Assembly (NCBI GenBank): GCA_045576435.1
Contig: JAZNGL010000131.1
Span: forward strand, 1-30,557
DNA from: CAKSIW01 sp045576435
GTDB lineage: Bacteria; Bacillota; Clostridia; Monoglobales; Monoglobaceae
Direction of reading: 5' to 3'
Length of the DNA: 30,557 bases
The notes under the pieces were generated by a model that had not been told where the DNA came from, ran no database searches, and was given only the letters and a program-made list of their open reading frames with translations. The position numbers and the translations under genes are program-made. Below are positions 8,549-16,382 of the stretch, piece by piece (within the stretch, counting starts at the first letter, position 1; every line of letters starts with the position of its first letter).

Positions 8549-9242
8549 GGATGTTATTATTGCTTGCGATTTTCCCGGCAAAGCCGAGGTGCTTGAATTT
8601 CTTGATAAATTTAAGGGTGAAAAGCCTTATGTTAAGATAGGAATGGAGCTTTTTTATGGAGCAGGACCTGAAATAGTTCGCGAAATAAAACAAAGAGGAC
8701 ACAAGATTTTCTTAGACTTGAAGCTTCATGATATTCCAAACACAGTTAAAAAAGCTATGCGCGTTTTATCAAAGCTTGATGTTGATATGTGCAATCTTCA
8801 TGCAGGCGGAACTATTGCGATGATGGAGGCTGCGATTGAGGGATTGACTCGTGAAGATGGAACAAGACCGCTCCTCATTGCTGTGACTCAGCTCACTTCA
8901 ACAAGTCAGGAAAGAATGGAAGAGGATTTGTTGATTGAAAAACCGCTCGATGAAGTTGTTATGCACTATGCTCATAATGCAAAACTTGCAGGTCTTGACG
9001 GAGTTGTTTGTTCGCCACTTGAGGCAAAGAAGGTTCATGAGGTTTGCGGCGATGATTTCTTCACTGTGACACCGGGCGTTAGATTTGCAGATGGCGATGT
9101 GGGTGACCAGGTCAGAATAACAACACCTGAAAAAGCAAAGGAAATCGGCTCAGATTTTATTGTGGTTGGACGACCAATCACCGAGGCAAGTGACCCCGTT
9201 GCAGCATATGAAAGATGCGTAAAAGAATTTTGTGATAGATAA
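8541..9242 (+). CDS. pyrF: Orotidine 5'-phosphate decarboxylase
   Basis: A 233-residue TIM-barrel enzyme that converts OMP to UMP, the last step of the pathway. The catalytic DxKxxD signature is visible as D59-L-K61-L-H-D64, followed by IPNTV. The phosphate-binding end of the barrel is present as VTPGVRF and VVGRPIT. The start at ATG 8541 is chosen over an in-frame GTG at 8532, because the GTG lies within the AGGAGGTG ribosome binding site. It overlaps pyrD by 8 nt. The length fits the shorter bacterial group. Confidence 0.96.
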   Translation: MGKDVIIACDFPGKAEVLEFLDKFKGEKPYVKIGMELFYGAGPEIVREIKQRGHKIFLDLKLHDIPNTVKKAMRVLSKLDVDMCNLHAGGTIAMMEAAIEGLTREDGTRPLLIAVTQLTSTSQERMEEDLLIEKPLDEVVMHYAHNAKLAGLDGVVCSPLEAKKVHEVCGDDFFTVTPGVRFADGDVGDQVRITTPEKAKEIGSDFIVVGRPITEASDPVAAYERCVKEFCDR

Positions 9243-9254
9243 GGAGAATTTAAA

Positions 9255-9902
9255 ATGAATAACATCGAAAGAAAAATTGCAAAGGATTTACTTTCAATAA
9301 AGGCGGTATTCTTTCGCCCAAATGAACCATTCACATGGGCAAGCGGAATAAAAAGCCCTGTTTATTGTGATAACAGACTAACACTTACAGCTCCTGAGGT
9401 GCGCTTGGACGTTGAAAATGGTCTTGCTGAAACAATAAAGCGTGAATATCCTGATTGCGAGGTGCTGATGGGAACCTCAACGGCGGGTATTGCTCATGCA
9501 GCAATAACTGCACATATTCTTGGAATGCCAATGGGATATGTTCGTTCAGGTGCAAAGGATCATGGTAGAGGTAATCAGATTGAGGGTAAGCTTGAAAAAG
9601 GACAGAAGGTTGTTGTTGTTGAGGATTTAATCTCAACGGGCGGCAGCGTTATTGAGGTTGTTAACGTTTTGCGTGAAGCAGGGGCAGATGTTCTTGGAAT
9701 TGTGAGCATTTTCACATACGGAATGAAAAAAGGACTTGAACGATTGAAAGATGCTAATGTTAAGAACATCAGCTTAACTAATTTTGATGTTATTGCAGAA
9801 GTTGCTGCAGAGGAAAATTATATTGAACATAAAGATATTGAGCGTCTTATTTCTTTTAGAAATAATCCATCTGATGAAAGCTGGATTGGAGGCGCAAAAT
9901 AA
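9255..9902 (+). CDS. pyrE: Orotate phosphoribosyltransferase
   Basis: A 215-residue type I phosphoribosyltransferase that joins orotate and PRPP to give OMP. The 13-residue PRPP-binding motif is at about 119-131 (VVVVEDLISTGGS). The flexible catalytic loop with Lys/His (RSGAKDHGRGNQIEG) is at about 97-111. It follows pyrF by 12 nt with AAGGAG upstream. Its TAA stop shares bases with the ATG of pyrB, so the two are coupled. Confidence 0.96.
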   Translation: MNNIERKIAKDLLSIKAVFFRPNEPFTWASGIKSPVYCDNRLTLTAPEVRLDVENGLAETIKREYPDCEVLMGTSTAGIAHAAITAHILGMPMGYVRSGAKDHGRGNQIEGKLEKGQKVVVVEDLISTGGSVIEVVNVLREAGADVLGIVSIFTYGMKKGLERLKDANVKNISLTNFDVIAEVAAEENYIEHKDIERLISFRNNPSDESWIGGAK

Positions 9903-10816
9903 TGCGGCATCTTATTGATATTTTGGATTTATCTGTTGAAGAAATAGAGGAACTTATTGATACTGCAAATGACATAATTGAAAACCCTGAGAAATATAAC
10001 GAAAAGTGCAAACACAAAAAGCTTGCAACACTGTTTTTTGAGCCATCAACAAGAACAAGGCTTTCATTTGAGGCGGCGATGATGGAGCTTGGCGGAAATG
10101 TGTTAGGCTTTTCTGAGGCAAACTCAAGTTCATCCGCAAAGGGTGAAAGTGTTTCCGATACCGTTTCAGTTGTTAGCGGTTATGCAGACATTATTGCTAT
10201 GAGACATCCAAAAGAGGGGGCACCTCTTGTTGCAACAATGAAAAGTGATGTTCCAGTGATTAATGCGGGTGATGGAGGTCATAATCATCCAACCCAAACG
10301 CTCACAGATCTGCTCACAATCAAGCGTGAAAAAGGTCGGCTGTCTGACCTTACAATAGGTATTTGCGGTGATTTGAAGTTTGGCAGAACAGTTCATTCAT
10401 TGATTGCGGCAATGTCAAGATATCCGGGGATAAAATTCGTTTTGATTTCTCCTGAGGAGTTAAAGCTCCCAAGATATGTCAAGGAATCAAATATTAAAGA
10501 AAAGGGCATAGAATATGAACAAACCACATCACTCGATGATGTTATTTCAAAGCTTGATATTTTGTATATGACACGTGTTCAGCGTGAGAGATTTTTCAAT
10601 GAAGAGGATTATCTTAGACTTAAGGATAGCTATATTCTGACGCCCGAAAAGCTTCAGAATGCAAAATCGGATTTGAGTATTTTGCATCCGCTTCCGCGTG
10701 TTAATGAAATATCAACAGCGGTTGATGATGATTCTCGTGCTTGCTATTTCAAACAGGCAAGAAACGGAAAATATATAAGAATGGCGCTTATTTTAAAGCT
10801 TCTGGAGGTGAAATAA
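9902..10816 (+). CDS. pyrB: Aspartate carbamoyltransferase catalytic subunit
   Basis: A 304-residue transcarbamoylase that makes N-carbamoyl-aspartate from carbamoyl phosphate and aspartate. The carbamoyl phosphate site STRTR is at 49-53. The catalytic Ser/Lys loop around SSSSAKGES lies at about 75-83, HNHPTQ at 127-132 and HPLPRV near the end. It overlaps pyrE by one base in a TAATG junction and is immediately followed by pyrI, so the holoenzyme is probably the allosteric class B type with regulatory subunits. The position late in the cluster, after pyrE, differs from the Bacillus order, where pyrB comes near the front. Confidence 0.96.
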   Translation: MRHLIDILDLSVEEIEELIDTANDIIENPEKYNEKCKHKKLATLFFEPSTRTRLSFEAAMMELGGNVLGFSEANSSSSAKGESVSDTVSVVSGYADIIAMRHPKEGAPLVATMKSDVPVINAGDGGHNHPTQTLTDLLTIKREKGRLSDLTIGICGDLKFGRTVHSLIAAMSRYPGIKFVLISPEELKLPRYVKESNIKEKGIEYEQTTSLDDVISKLDILYMTRVQRERFFNEEDYLRLKDSYILTPEKLQNAKSDLSILHPLPRVNEISTAVDDDSRACYFKQARNGKYIRMALILKLLEVK

Positions 10817-11230
10817 ATGCGTGTTGGTTCAGTGAATAATGGTATTGTAATCGACCATATTGAAAACGGAAAAGCAATGCAGATATACAGCATGCTTTCA
10901 CTTGACGAGCTTGATTGCTCTGTTGCAATACTCAAAAATGTTCCAAGCAATAAAATGGGCAAAAAGGATATTATAAAGATTGATTGCGATATGGAGCTGG
11001 ACCTCGATGTTCTTGGTTTCATAAGCCCGAATATTACGGTTGATATCATCAGAGATGGCTCTGTTGTTGAGAAAAAACATATTGAATTACCTGAAAAGTT
11101 GGTTGATATCTTAAAGTGCAAAAATCCAAGATGCATCACATCAACCGAACAGGAAATTCATCATAAGTTCAGGCTGACAGATCGTGAAAAGCGCATTTAT
11201 CGGTGCGAATATTGTGATGCAAAGGTTTAA
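10817..11230 (+). CDS. pyrI: Aspartate carbamoyltransferase regulatory subunit
   Basis: A 137-residue regulatory chain that binds nucleotide effectors and holds the catalytic trimers together. The N-terminal allosteric domain begins VGSVNNGIVIDHI. The C-terminal zinc domain has C101, C106, C130 and C133, the same 5/24/3 spacing as E. coli PyrI. It starts directly after the pyrB stop, with GGAGGTG inside the last pyrB codons. Bacillus lacks pyrI, while many Clostridia have it, which supports the taxonomic reading. It points to feedback control of the pathway by nucleotides. Confidence 0.95.
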   Translation: MRVGSVNNGIVIDHIENGKAMQIYSMLSLDELDCSVAILKNVPSNKMGKKDIIKIDCDMELDLDVLGFISPNITVDIIRDGSVVEKKHIELPEKLVDILKCKNPRCITSTEQEIHHKFRLTDREKRIYRCEYCDAKV

Positions 11231-11246
11231 AATGGAGATGAAATAA

Positions 11247-12119
11247 ATGAAGATTTCTGAGATACTCGCAGAAAACAAACCAACGTTATCGTTTGAAGTG
11301 TTTCCACCAAAAACAGACGATACATATGATACTGTTAAATATGCAACAGAAAATATTGCAGCACTCAAGCCAAGCTTTATGAGTGTTACATATGGTGCAG
11401 GCGGGGGAACTAGTAAATATACCTTGAGTATTGCAAAGGACATAAAGGAAAAATATGGTGTTCCAATGCTTGCTCATCTTACGTGTGTTTCATCAACAAA
11501 GGAAACGGTTCGTGAAAGAATAGAGAATATGAAAAATGCAGGCATAAAGAATGTGATGGCGCTCAGGGGAGATATTCCCCAGCATCTTCTCGGTGCAGAC
11601 AGAAGTAATTGGAGCTATCATCATGCAATTGACCTTGTTCGTGAACTTAAGGAAAGCTCTGCTGATTTTTGTATTGGTGGTGCGTGCTATCCTGAGGTGC
11701 ATCCTGAGAGTAATAATCAGAAAGAAGATATTAAGTATATAAAAGAAAAGGTTGAGGCGGGTTGTGAGTTTTTAACAACACAAATGTTTTTTGACAATAA
11801 TCTGCTCTATAATTTTTTATATAAGATAAGAGAAGCAGGGATAACTGTTCCGATTGTTGCAGGTATTATGCCGATAACAAACGGAAATCAGGTTGAGAGG
11901 GCAATAAAGCTTTCAGGCTCGCATATGCCTCATAAGTTTAAGTCTATTGTTGACCATTTTGGAACAACACCGTCTGCAATGATGCAGGCAGGGATTGCAT
12001 ATGCAACGGAGCAGATAATTGATTTGCTCGCAAACGGGATTAATGCAATCCATGTTTATTCAATGAATAAACCTATTGTGTCGGCAAAAATTAAAGAGAA
12101 TTTATCGGAGATTATCTAA
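11247..12119 (+). CDS. metF: 5,10-methylenetetrahydrofolate reductase
   Basis: A 290-residue TIM-barrel flavoprotein that reduces methylene-THF to methyl-THF, the methyl donor for methionine synthase. Visible family motifs are FEVFPPKTD near the N-terminus (catalytic Glu17), SVTYGAGGG (about 47-55), ALRGDIPQ (about 104-111) and the later TTQMFFDN and PIVAGIMPI. It follows pyrI by 16 nt on the same strand with no visible terminator or promoter, so it appears to be read with the pyrimidine genes. The next two genes encode the methionine synthase parts that use its product. Confidence 0.95.
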   Translation: MKISEILAENKPTLSFEVFPPKTDDTYDTVKYATENIAALKPSFMSVTYGAGGGTSKYTLSIAKDIKEKYGVPMLAHLTCVSSTKETVRERIENMKNAGIKNVMALRGDIPQHLLGADRSNWSYHHAIDLVRELKESSADFCIGGACYPEVHPESNNQKEDIKYIKEKVEAGCEFLTTQMFFDNNLLYNFLYKIREAGITVPIVAGIMPITNGNQVERAIKLSGSHMPHKFKSIVDHFGTTPSAMMQAGIAYATEQIIDLLANGINAIHVYSMNKPIVSAKIKENLSEII

Positions 12120-12122
12120 ACC

Positions 12123-12800
12123 ATGATAAAAGTTGAAAAAACAGATAGTTCGAATATCAAAATTGACCGGAATGAAGTTTTTCGTTATTTGGGATATAAA
12201 AATATTCCAGAAGATGACAATAGTCTTAATTTGATTGAGAAGTGCATAAAAGAAGTTGAGACAAATCAGGAACTTCTTGCGTGTTATGAAAGGTTTTCAA
12301 TATCTGTTACGGATGATGGAAAACTTGATTTGGGATTTATGATAACAGACTCTGAAAATCTTAAAAAAAATCTTCTTGGTTGTGACGAAATAATAGTTTT
12401 TGCAGCAACAACAGGGATTAAGATTGATCGTCTTATCCGCAAATATACACTAACCTCACCAAGCCATGCAGTGGTGCTTCAAGCTGCAGGCGCGGCGGCA
12501 ATTGAAGGTTGGTGTGATGAAATTTGCCGTCGTTTTGAAAATGCTGAAAAGAAAAATAAAAAATATCTCAGACCACGCTTTAGCCCAGGCTATGGCGATT
12601 TTCCTTTAGAGGCACAAAAATCCATTTTTAGTGTGCTTGATTGCGAAAGGAAAATTGGTTTAACCCTCACAAAGAGCAATTTAATGGTGCCGACAAAGTC
12701 AGTTTCGGCACTTATTGGAATAAGCAGAACCGATTCACAATGCAAAAGACAAGGTTGTGAAATTTGTGAAAAGAAGAACTGCGAATTCAGGAGGATTTAA
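12123..12800 (+). CDS. Stand-alone methionine synthase activation (reactivation) protein
   Basis: A 225-residue protein related to the C-terminal activation domain of B12-dependent methionine synthase. That domain binds AdoMet and flavodoxin to restore oxidised cobalamin. The AdoMet-site motif RFSPGYGDFPLEAQ is at residues 152-165. As in Thermotoga maritima (TM0268/TM0269), the domain is a separate protein next to a MetH that lacks it. The C-terminus has C207, C212, C215 and C220 in a C-x4-C-x2-C-x4-C cluster, which suggests a bound metal or Fe-S centre; this is inference. It starts 3 nt after the metF stop with no clear SD of its own, so translation may depend on coupling. Confidence 0.88.
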   Translation: MIKVEKTDSSNIKIDRNEVFRYLGYKNIPEDDNSLNLIEKCIKEVETNQELLACYERFSISVTDDGKLDLGFMITDSENLKKNLLGCDEIIVFAATTGIKIDRLIRKYTLTSPSHAVVLQAAGAAAIEGWCDEICRRFENAEKKNKKYLRPRFSPGYGDFPLEAQKSIFSVLDCERKIGLTLTKSNLMVPTKSVSALIGISRTDSQCKRQGCEICEKKNCEFRRI

Positions 12801-12802
12801 AA

Positions 12803-15220
12803 ATGAACGTGTTGGAATGTTTAAAATTACATAGAATATATTTTGACGGGGGCTTTGGTACAATGCTTCAGGCAAGAGGTCTTAGTGTAGGCGAGCTTCC
12901 TGAAACTTGGAATATTAGCCATCCTGATGTTATTGAGGATATTCATTTTGAATATCTTAAAGCGGGCTGCAATATTTTAACAACCAACACTTTTGGGGCG
13001 AATAGTCTTAAGTTTAACCAAGGCAATGGCGGTGCAACGCTTGAAGAAATAGTTTCGGCGGCAGTTAAAAATGCAAAAAACGCCATTAATCGTCTTGAAA
13101 ATAGAGAAGAAAAGTTTGTTGCACTTGATATTGGACCAAGTGGAAGACTTTTAAAGCCACTCGGTGATCTGGATTTTGAGAATGCCGTGTCTATATTTGC
13201 AGAGATTGTAAAAATTGGTGCTAAATGCGGTGTTGATTTAATCATTATTGAAACAATGAACGATAGCTATGAAACAAAGGCTGCAGTGCTTGCTGCAATG
13301 GAAAACAGCAATCTACCTGTTTTTGTTACAAATGCTTATGATGAGAGCGGCAAACTTATGACAGGTGCATCACCATCTGCAATGGTTGCAATGCTTGAAG
13401 GTCTTGGTGTTGATGCTCTTGGTATAAACTGTAGTTTTGGCCCGAAAAAAATGGTGCCTGTTATTAAAACTATTATTGAGGAAGCATCTGTGCCCGTTAT
13501 TGTGTCGCCAAATGCTGGACTTCCGGTAATTCGTGATGGAAAAACAAGCTTTGATCTTTCTCCTTGTGACTTTGCAGAGGAAATGAAAGCAATTGCGAAT
13601 ATGGGTGCGGCTATTATGGGTGGTTGTTGCGGCACAACACCTGACCATATCAGAGAATTAATAAATGCAACAAAAGACATAGAATATTCACTAAATTCTG
13701 ATAAAAACAAAACTGTTATTTCCAGTTATACAAAAAGTGTTGAATTTGGTAAAAAGGCGGTGCTGATTGGGGAAAGAATAAACCCAACAGGCAAACCTCT
13801 TTTTAAAGCGGCACTCCGGGAAAATAACTTTGATTATATTTTGCAGGAGGGGATTTCACAACAAGATTTGGGTGCACACGTGCTTGATGTTAATGTTGGA
13901 CTTCCCGAAATTGATGAAACTGCGGTTTTGGTGCGTGCGATTTGCGATTTGCAAACGGTTACGGATTTACCGCTCCAGATTGATACATCAGATGCTTTGG
14001 CGATGGAGGCGGCACTTAGAATATATAACGGAAAACCGCTTATAAATTCAGTTAATGGAAAAAAAGAGAGCATGGAAACTATTTTCCCGCTTGCAGCAAA
14101 ATATGGCGGTGTGATTATTGCATTGACGCTTGATGAGTTAGGAATACCTGAAACCGCTGAAGGAAGAGTTGCAATTGCGGAAAAAATAATAAAAGAGGCG
14201 GAAAAATATGGGATTTCTAAAAAGAATATAATAGTAGACCCGCTTGCGCTAACAATAAGCTCAGATTCAAAGTCAGCCAGGGTCACACTCGATGCAATAA
14301 AGGTTTTAAACGAAAAAGGAATAAAAACAAGCCTTGGGGTTTCTAATGTTTCGTTTGGTTTGCCACAGAGAGGTATAATCAATTCCACATTTTTTGCATT
14401 AGCGCTTGAAAGTGGTCTTAATGCGGCAATAATTAATCCGCACGCAAAAGGAATGATGGATTCTTATTATGCTTTTTGCGCACTTTCCAATCTTGATGAA
14501 AGATGTGAGGAATATATCAATTATGCGACAAAGGATGTTGAAAGCAACACAAAAAAAGAAACAATAAGCGAAGATATGTCATTGTCAGATAAGCTAAAAA
14601 AAGCAATTCTCCGAGGTCTTAAGGATGAGGTGACAAATGTTACTAAGAGCCTTGTTAAAGAGAGTGAGTCGCTTAAAATCATTGATGAGTGCATTATTCC
14701 TGCTTTGAATGAAATAGGACTTAAGTTTGAAAATAAAACTGCATTTTTGCCGCAGCTTTTGATGAGTGCAGAGGCGGCAAAAGCTGCATTTGATGTAATA
14801 AAGAATGAAATTGCAGTAAAAGGTGAAAACCGCACAAAGAAAATGAAAATAGTTATTGCAACAGTTAAGGGTGATATTCACGATATTGGCAAGAATATTG
14901 TTAAAACGCTTCTTGAAAATTATGATTTTGATGTGATTGATTTGGGCAAAGATGTGGCACCTGAATTGGTTGCAGAAACAACAAAACGGGAAAATGTTCA
15001 CCTTGTTGGATTGAGCGCTTTGATGACAACAACGGTACCTGCGATGGAGGAAACGATCAAGCTTTTAAGAAAGACCTGCCCTGATTGCTATGTGGTTGTT
15101 GGAGGAGCTGTTTTAACAAAAGAATATGCAGATATGATTGGCGCAGATAAATATGCAAAGGATGCAATGGAAACTGTTCGATATGCAGAACAGTTACAGA
15201 GTTTATTGATAAAATCTTAG
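12803..15220 (+). CDS. metH: B12-dependent methionine synthase lacking the activation domain
   Basis: An 805-residue enzyme that methylates homocysteine from methyl-THF through cobalamin. Domains in order: a homocysteine/zinc barrel (about 1-290, ligands C210, C275 and C276 in GINCSFG and MGGCCGTT), a pterin-binding barrel (about 310-570, opening VLIGERINPTGK), a helical B12 cap (about 590-680) and a Rossmann B12 domain (about 690-805) with the cobalt ligand His693 in GDIHDIGKN. The roughly 330-residue activation domain of E. coli MetH (1227 residues) is missing and is supplied by the gene just upstream. The upstream TAA ends 2 nt before the start, and AGGAGG lies within the preceding gene. 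Confidence 0.95.
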   Translation: MNVLECLKLHRIYFDGGFGTMLQARGLSVGELPETWNISHPDVIEDIHFEYLKAGCNILTTNTFGANSLKFNQGNGGATLEEIVSAAVKNAKNAINRLENREEKFVALDIGPSGRLLKPLGDLDFENAVSIFAEIVKIGAKCGVDLIIIETMNDSYETKAAVLAAMENSNLPVFVTNAYDESGKLMTGASPSAMVAMLEGLGVDALGINCSFGPKKMVPVIKTIIEEASVPVIVSPNAGLPVIRDGKTSFDLSPCDFAEEMKAIANMGAAIMGGCCGTTPDHIRELINATKDIEYSLNSDKNKTVISSYTKSVEFGKKAVLIGERINPTGKPLFKAALRENNFDYILQEGISQQDLGAHVLDVNVGLPEIDETAVLVRAICDLQTVTDLPLQIDTSDALAMEAALRIYNGKPLINSVNGKKESMETIFPLAAKYGGVIIALTLDELGIPETAEGRVAIAEKIIKEAEKYGISKKNIIVDPLALTISSDSKSARVTLDAIKVLNEKGIKTSLGVSNVSFGLPQRGIINSTFFALALESGLNAAIINPHAKGMMDSYYAFCALSNLDERCEEYINYATKDVESNTKKETISEDMSLSDKLKKAILRGLKDEVTNVTKSLVKESESLKIIDECIIPALNEIGLKFENKTAFLPQLLMSAEAAKAAFDVIKNEIAVKGENRTKKMKIVIATVKGDIHDIGKNIVKTLLENYDFDVIDLGKDVAPELVAETTKRENVHLVGLSALMTTTVPAMEETIKLLRKTCPDCYVVVGGAVLTKEYADMIGADKYAKDAMETVRYAEQLQSLLIKS

Positions 15221-15237
15221 AATAAGGAAATAAATTA

Positions 15238-16206
15238 ATGTTTAAGATAGGAAATGTTGAGCTTAAAAATAATGTCTTTTTAGCTCCCATGGCAGGAGTC
15301 ACAGATAAGGCGTTCAGATTGATAACAAAGCCGTTTGGACCATCTCTCATGTATACCGAAATGGTTTCGGGCAAGGGGTTGTTCTATAAAAACAAAAGAA
15401 CAAAAGACCTGCTCGATATTGAAGATAGCGAAATGCCTATTGCAACACAACTTTTTGGGCATGAGCCTCAGGTGATGGCAGAAATCGCACATATATCACC
15501 CGAGCTTGGAGCGGAGATAATTGATATAAACATGGGTTGTCCTGCACCTAAAATAACGGGAAATGGTGATGGCTCAGCACTATCTAAAAACCTAAGGCTT
15601 GCGGGCGAAATTATATATGCTGTGTGCAATGCAACAAATGTTCCCGTAACTGTTAAAATCCGAAAGGGCTGGGATGATGAAACAATTAATGCTGTGGAAA
15701 TGGCAAAAACTGCAGAGCAAAATGGTGCATCTGCAATAACTGTTCATGGGAGAACTCGTGAACAGTTCTATAGCGGAAGCGCTGATTTGGACATAATTCG
15801 CGATGTTAAAAATGCGGTTAAAATCCCCGTTATAGGTAATGGAGATGTAAAAGACGGGCAGAGTGCAAAGCATATGCTTGACTATACGGGTTGTGACGGA
15901 ATTATGGTGGGCAGAGCGGCTCAGGGAAATCCTTGGGTGTTTTCAGAGATATTGCATTTCCTTGAAACGGGAGAAAATTTACCCCAGGTTAAAATTTCGG
16001 AAAGAGCAGAAAAAATGCGGGAGCATCTGGAGCTTCTTGTGAAATATAAGGGAGAATATCGTGGTATTCAGGAGGCAAGAAAGCATATGTCTTGGTATAT
16101 AAAGGGTATGACTGGTGGAGCGCGTCTCCGTGAGCTTATCAACAAGGCGTCTTCCAATGAAGAAATGTTTTCAATTATTGATATGATGTGCGATTTTTCC
16201 GATTAA
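15238..16206 (+). CDS. dus: tRNA-dihydrouridine synthase, DusB-like
   Basis: A 322-residue FMN enzyme that reduces uridine to dihydrouridine in tRNA. Motifs: LAPMAGVTDKAFR near the N-terminus, the catalytic Cys101 in NMGCPAPKI followed by GNGDGSAL, TVHGRTREQFYSG in the barrel, and NGDVKDG with GIMVGRAAQGNPW for FMN phosphate. The layout best fits the DusB subgroup common in Firmicutes. It follows metH by 17 nt with only a weak AAGGAA ribosome binding site and seems to be the last gene of the cluster. Its link to the pathway genes may be only transcriptional. Confidence 0.93.
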   Translation: MFKIGNVELKNNVFLAPMAGVTDKAFRLITKPFGPSLMYTEMVSGKGLFYKNKRTKDLLDIEDSEMPIATQLFGHEPQVMAEIAHISPELGAEIIDINMGCPAPKITGNGDGSALSKNLRLAGEIIYAVCNATNVPVTVKIRKGWDDETINAVEMAKTAEQNGASAITVHGRTREQFYSGSADLDIIRDVKNAVKIPVIGNGDVKDGQSAKHMLDYTGCDGIMVGRAAQGNPWVFSEILHFLETGENLPQVKISERAEKMREHLELLVKYKGEYRGIQEARKHMSWYIKGMTGGARLRELINKASSNEEMFSIIDMMCDFSD

Positions 16207-16282
16207 AGCATATAATATATGGTAGCTTTGTTTTCTAAGCAGAAAAAATGCGGGAAAAAAGCATAATAAAGGGAAAAATTGC

Positions 16283-16311
16283 TTGACTATATAGAAAATT
16301 TAGTGTATTAT
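16283..16311 (+). promoter_or_regulatory. Promoter of hom-thrB-lysC
   Basis: -35 TTGACT (16283-16288), 17-nt spacer, -10 TATTAT (16306-16311). The start is expected near 16318, giving a leader of about 65 nt. The rest of the dus-hom gap holds no convincing terminator for the upstream cluster. Confidence 0.7.
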
Positions 16312-16318
16312 TATACTT

Positions 16319-16365
16319 GGCACATTTAAAAAAAAGAATGATTTTGCTGGATGTGTCGTATTTTT
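16319..16365 (+). promoter_or_regulatory. Hairpin with T-run at the 5' end of the hom transcript
   Basis: GGCACAT (16319-16325) pairs with ATGTGTC (16351-16357), seven pairs with one G-U. A further AAAA/TTTT pairing is possible inside the 25-nt loop. GTATTTTT follows. It begins almost exactly at the predicted transcription start and ends just before the hom ribosome binding site. It could be an attenuator or a 5' stabilising hairpin. No leader peptide rich in Thr/Met/Lys codons is seen. Confidence 0.3.
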
Positions 16366-16382
16366 GAAAGGAATGATAGCAA

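Noticed and set aside
12123..12800. 225-residue protein as an unrelated hypothetical gene
   Set aside because: The RFSPGYGDFPLEAQ motif and its place before a MetH lacking the activation domain identify it well.
16207..16282. Terminator after dus
   Set aside because: Only a poor AAAGC/GCTTT pairing with an AT-rich loop and GTTTTC is present. It is too weak to annotate.
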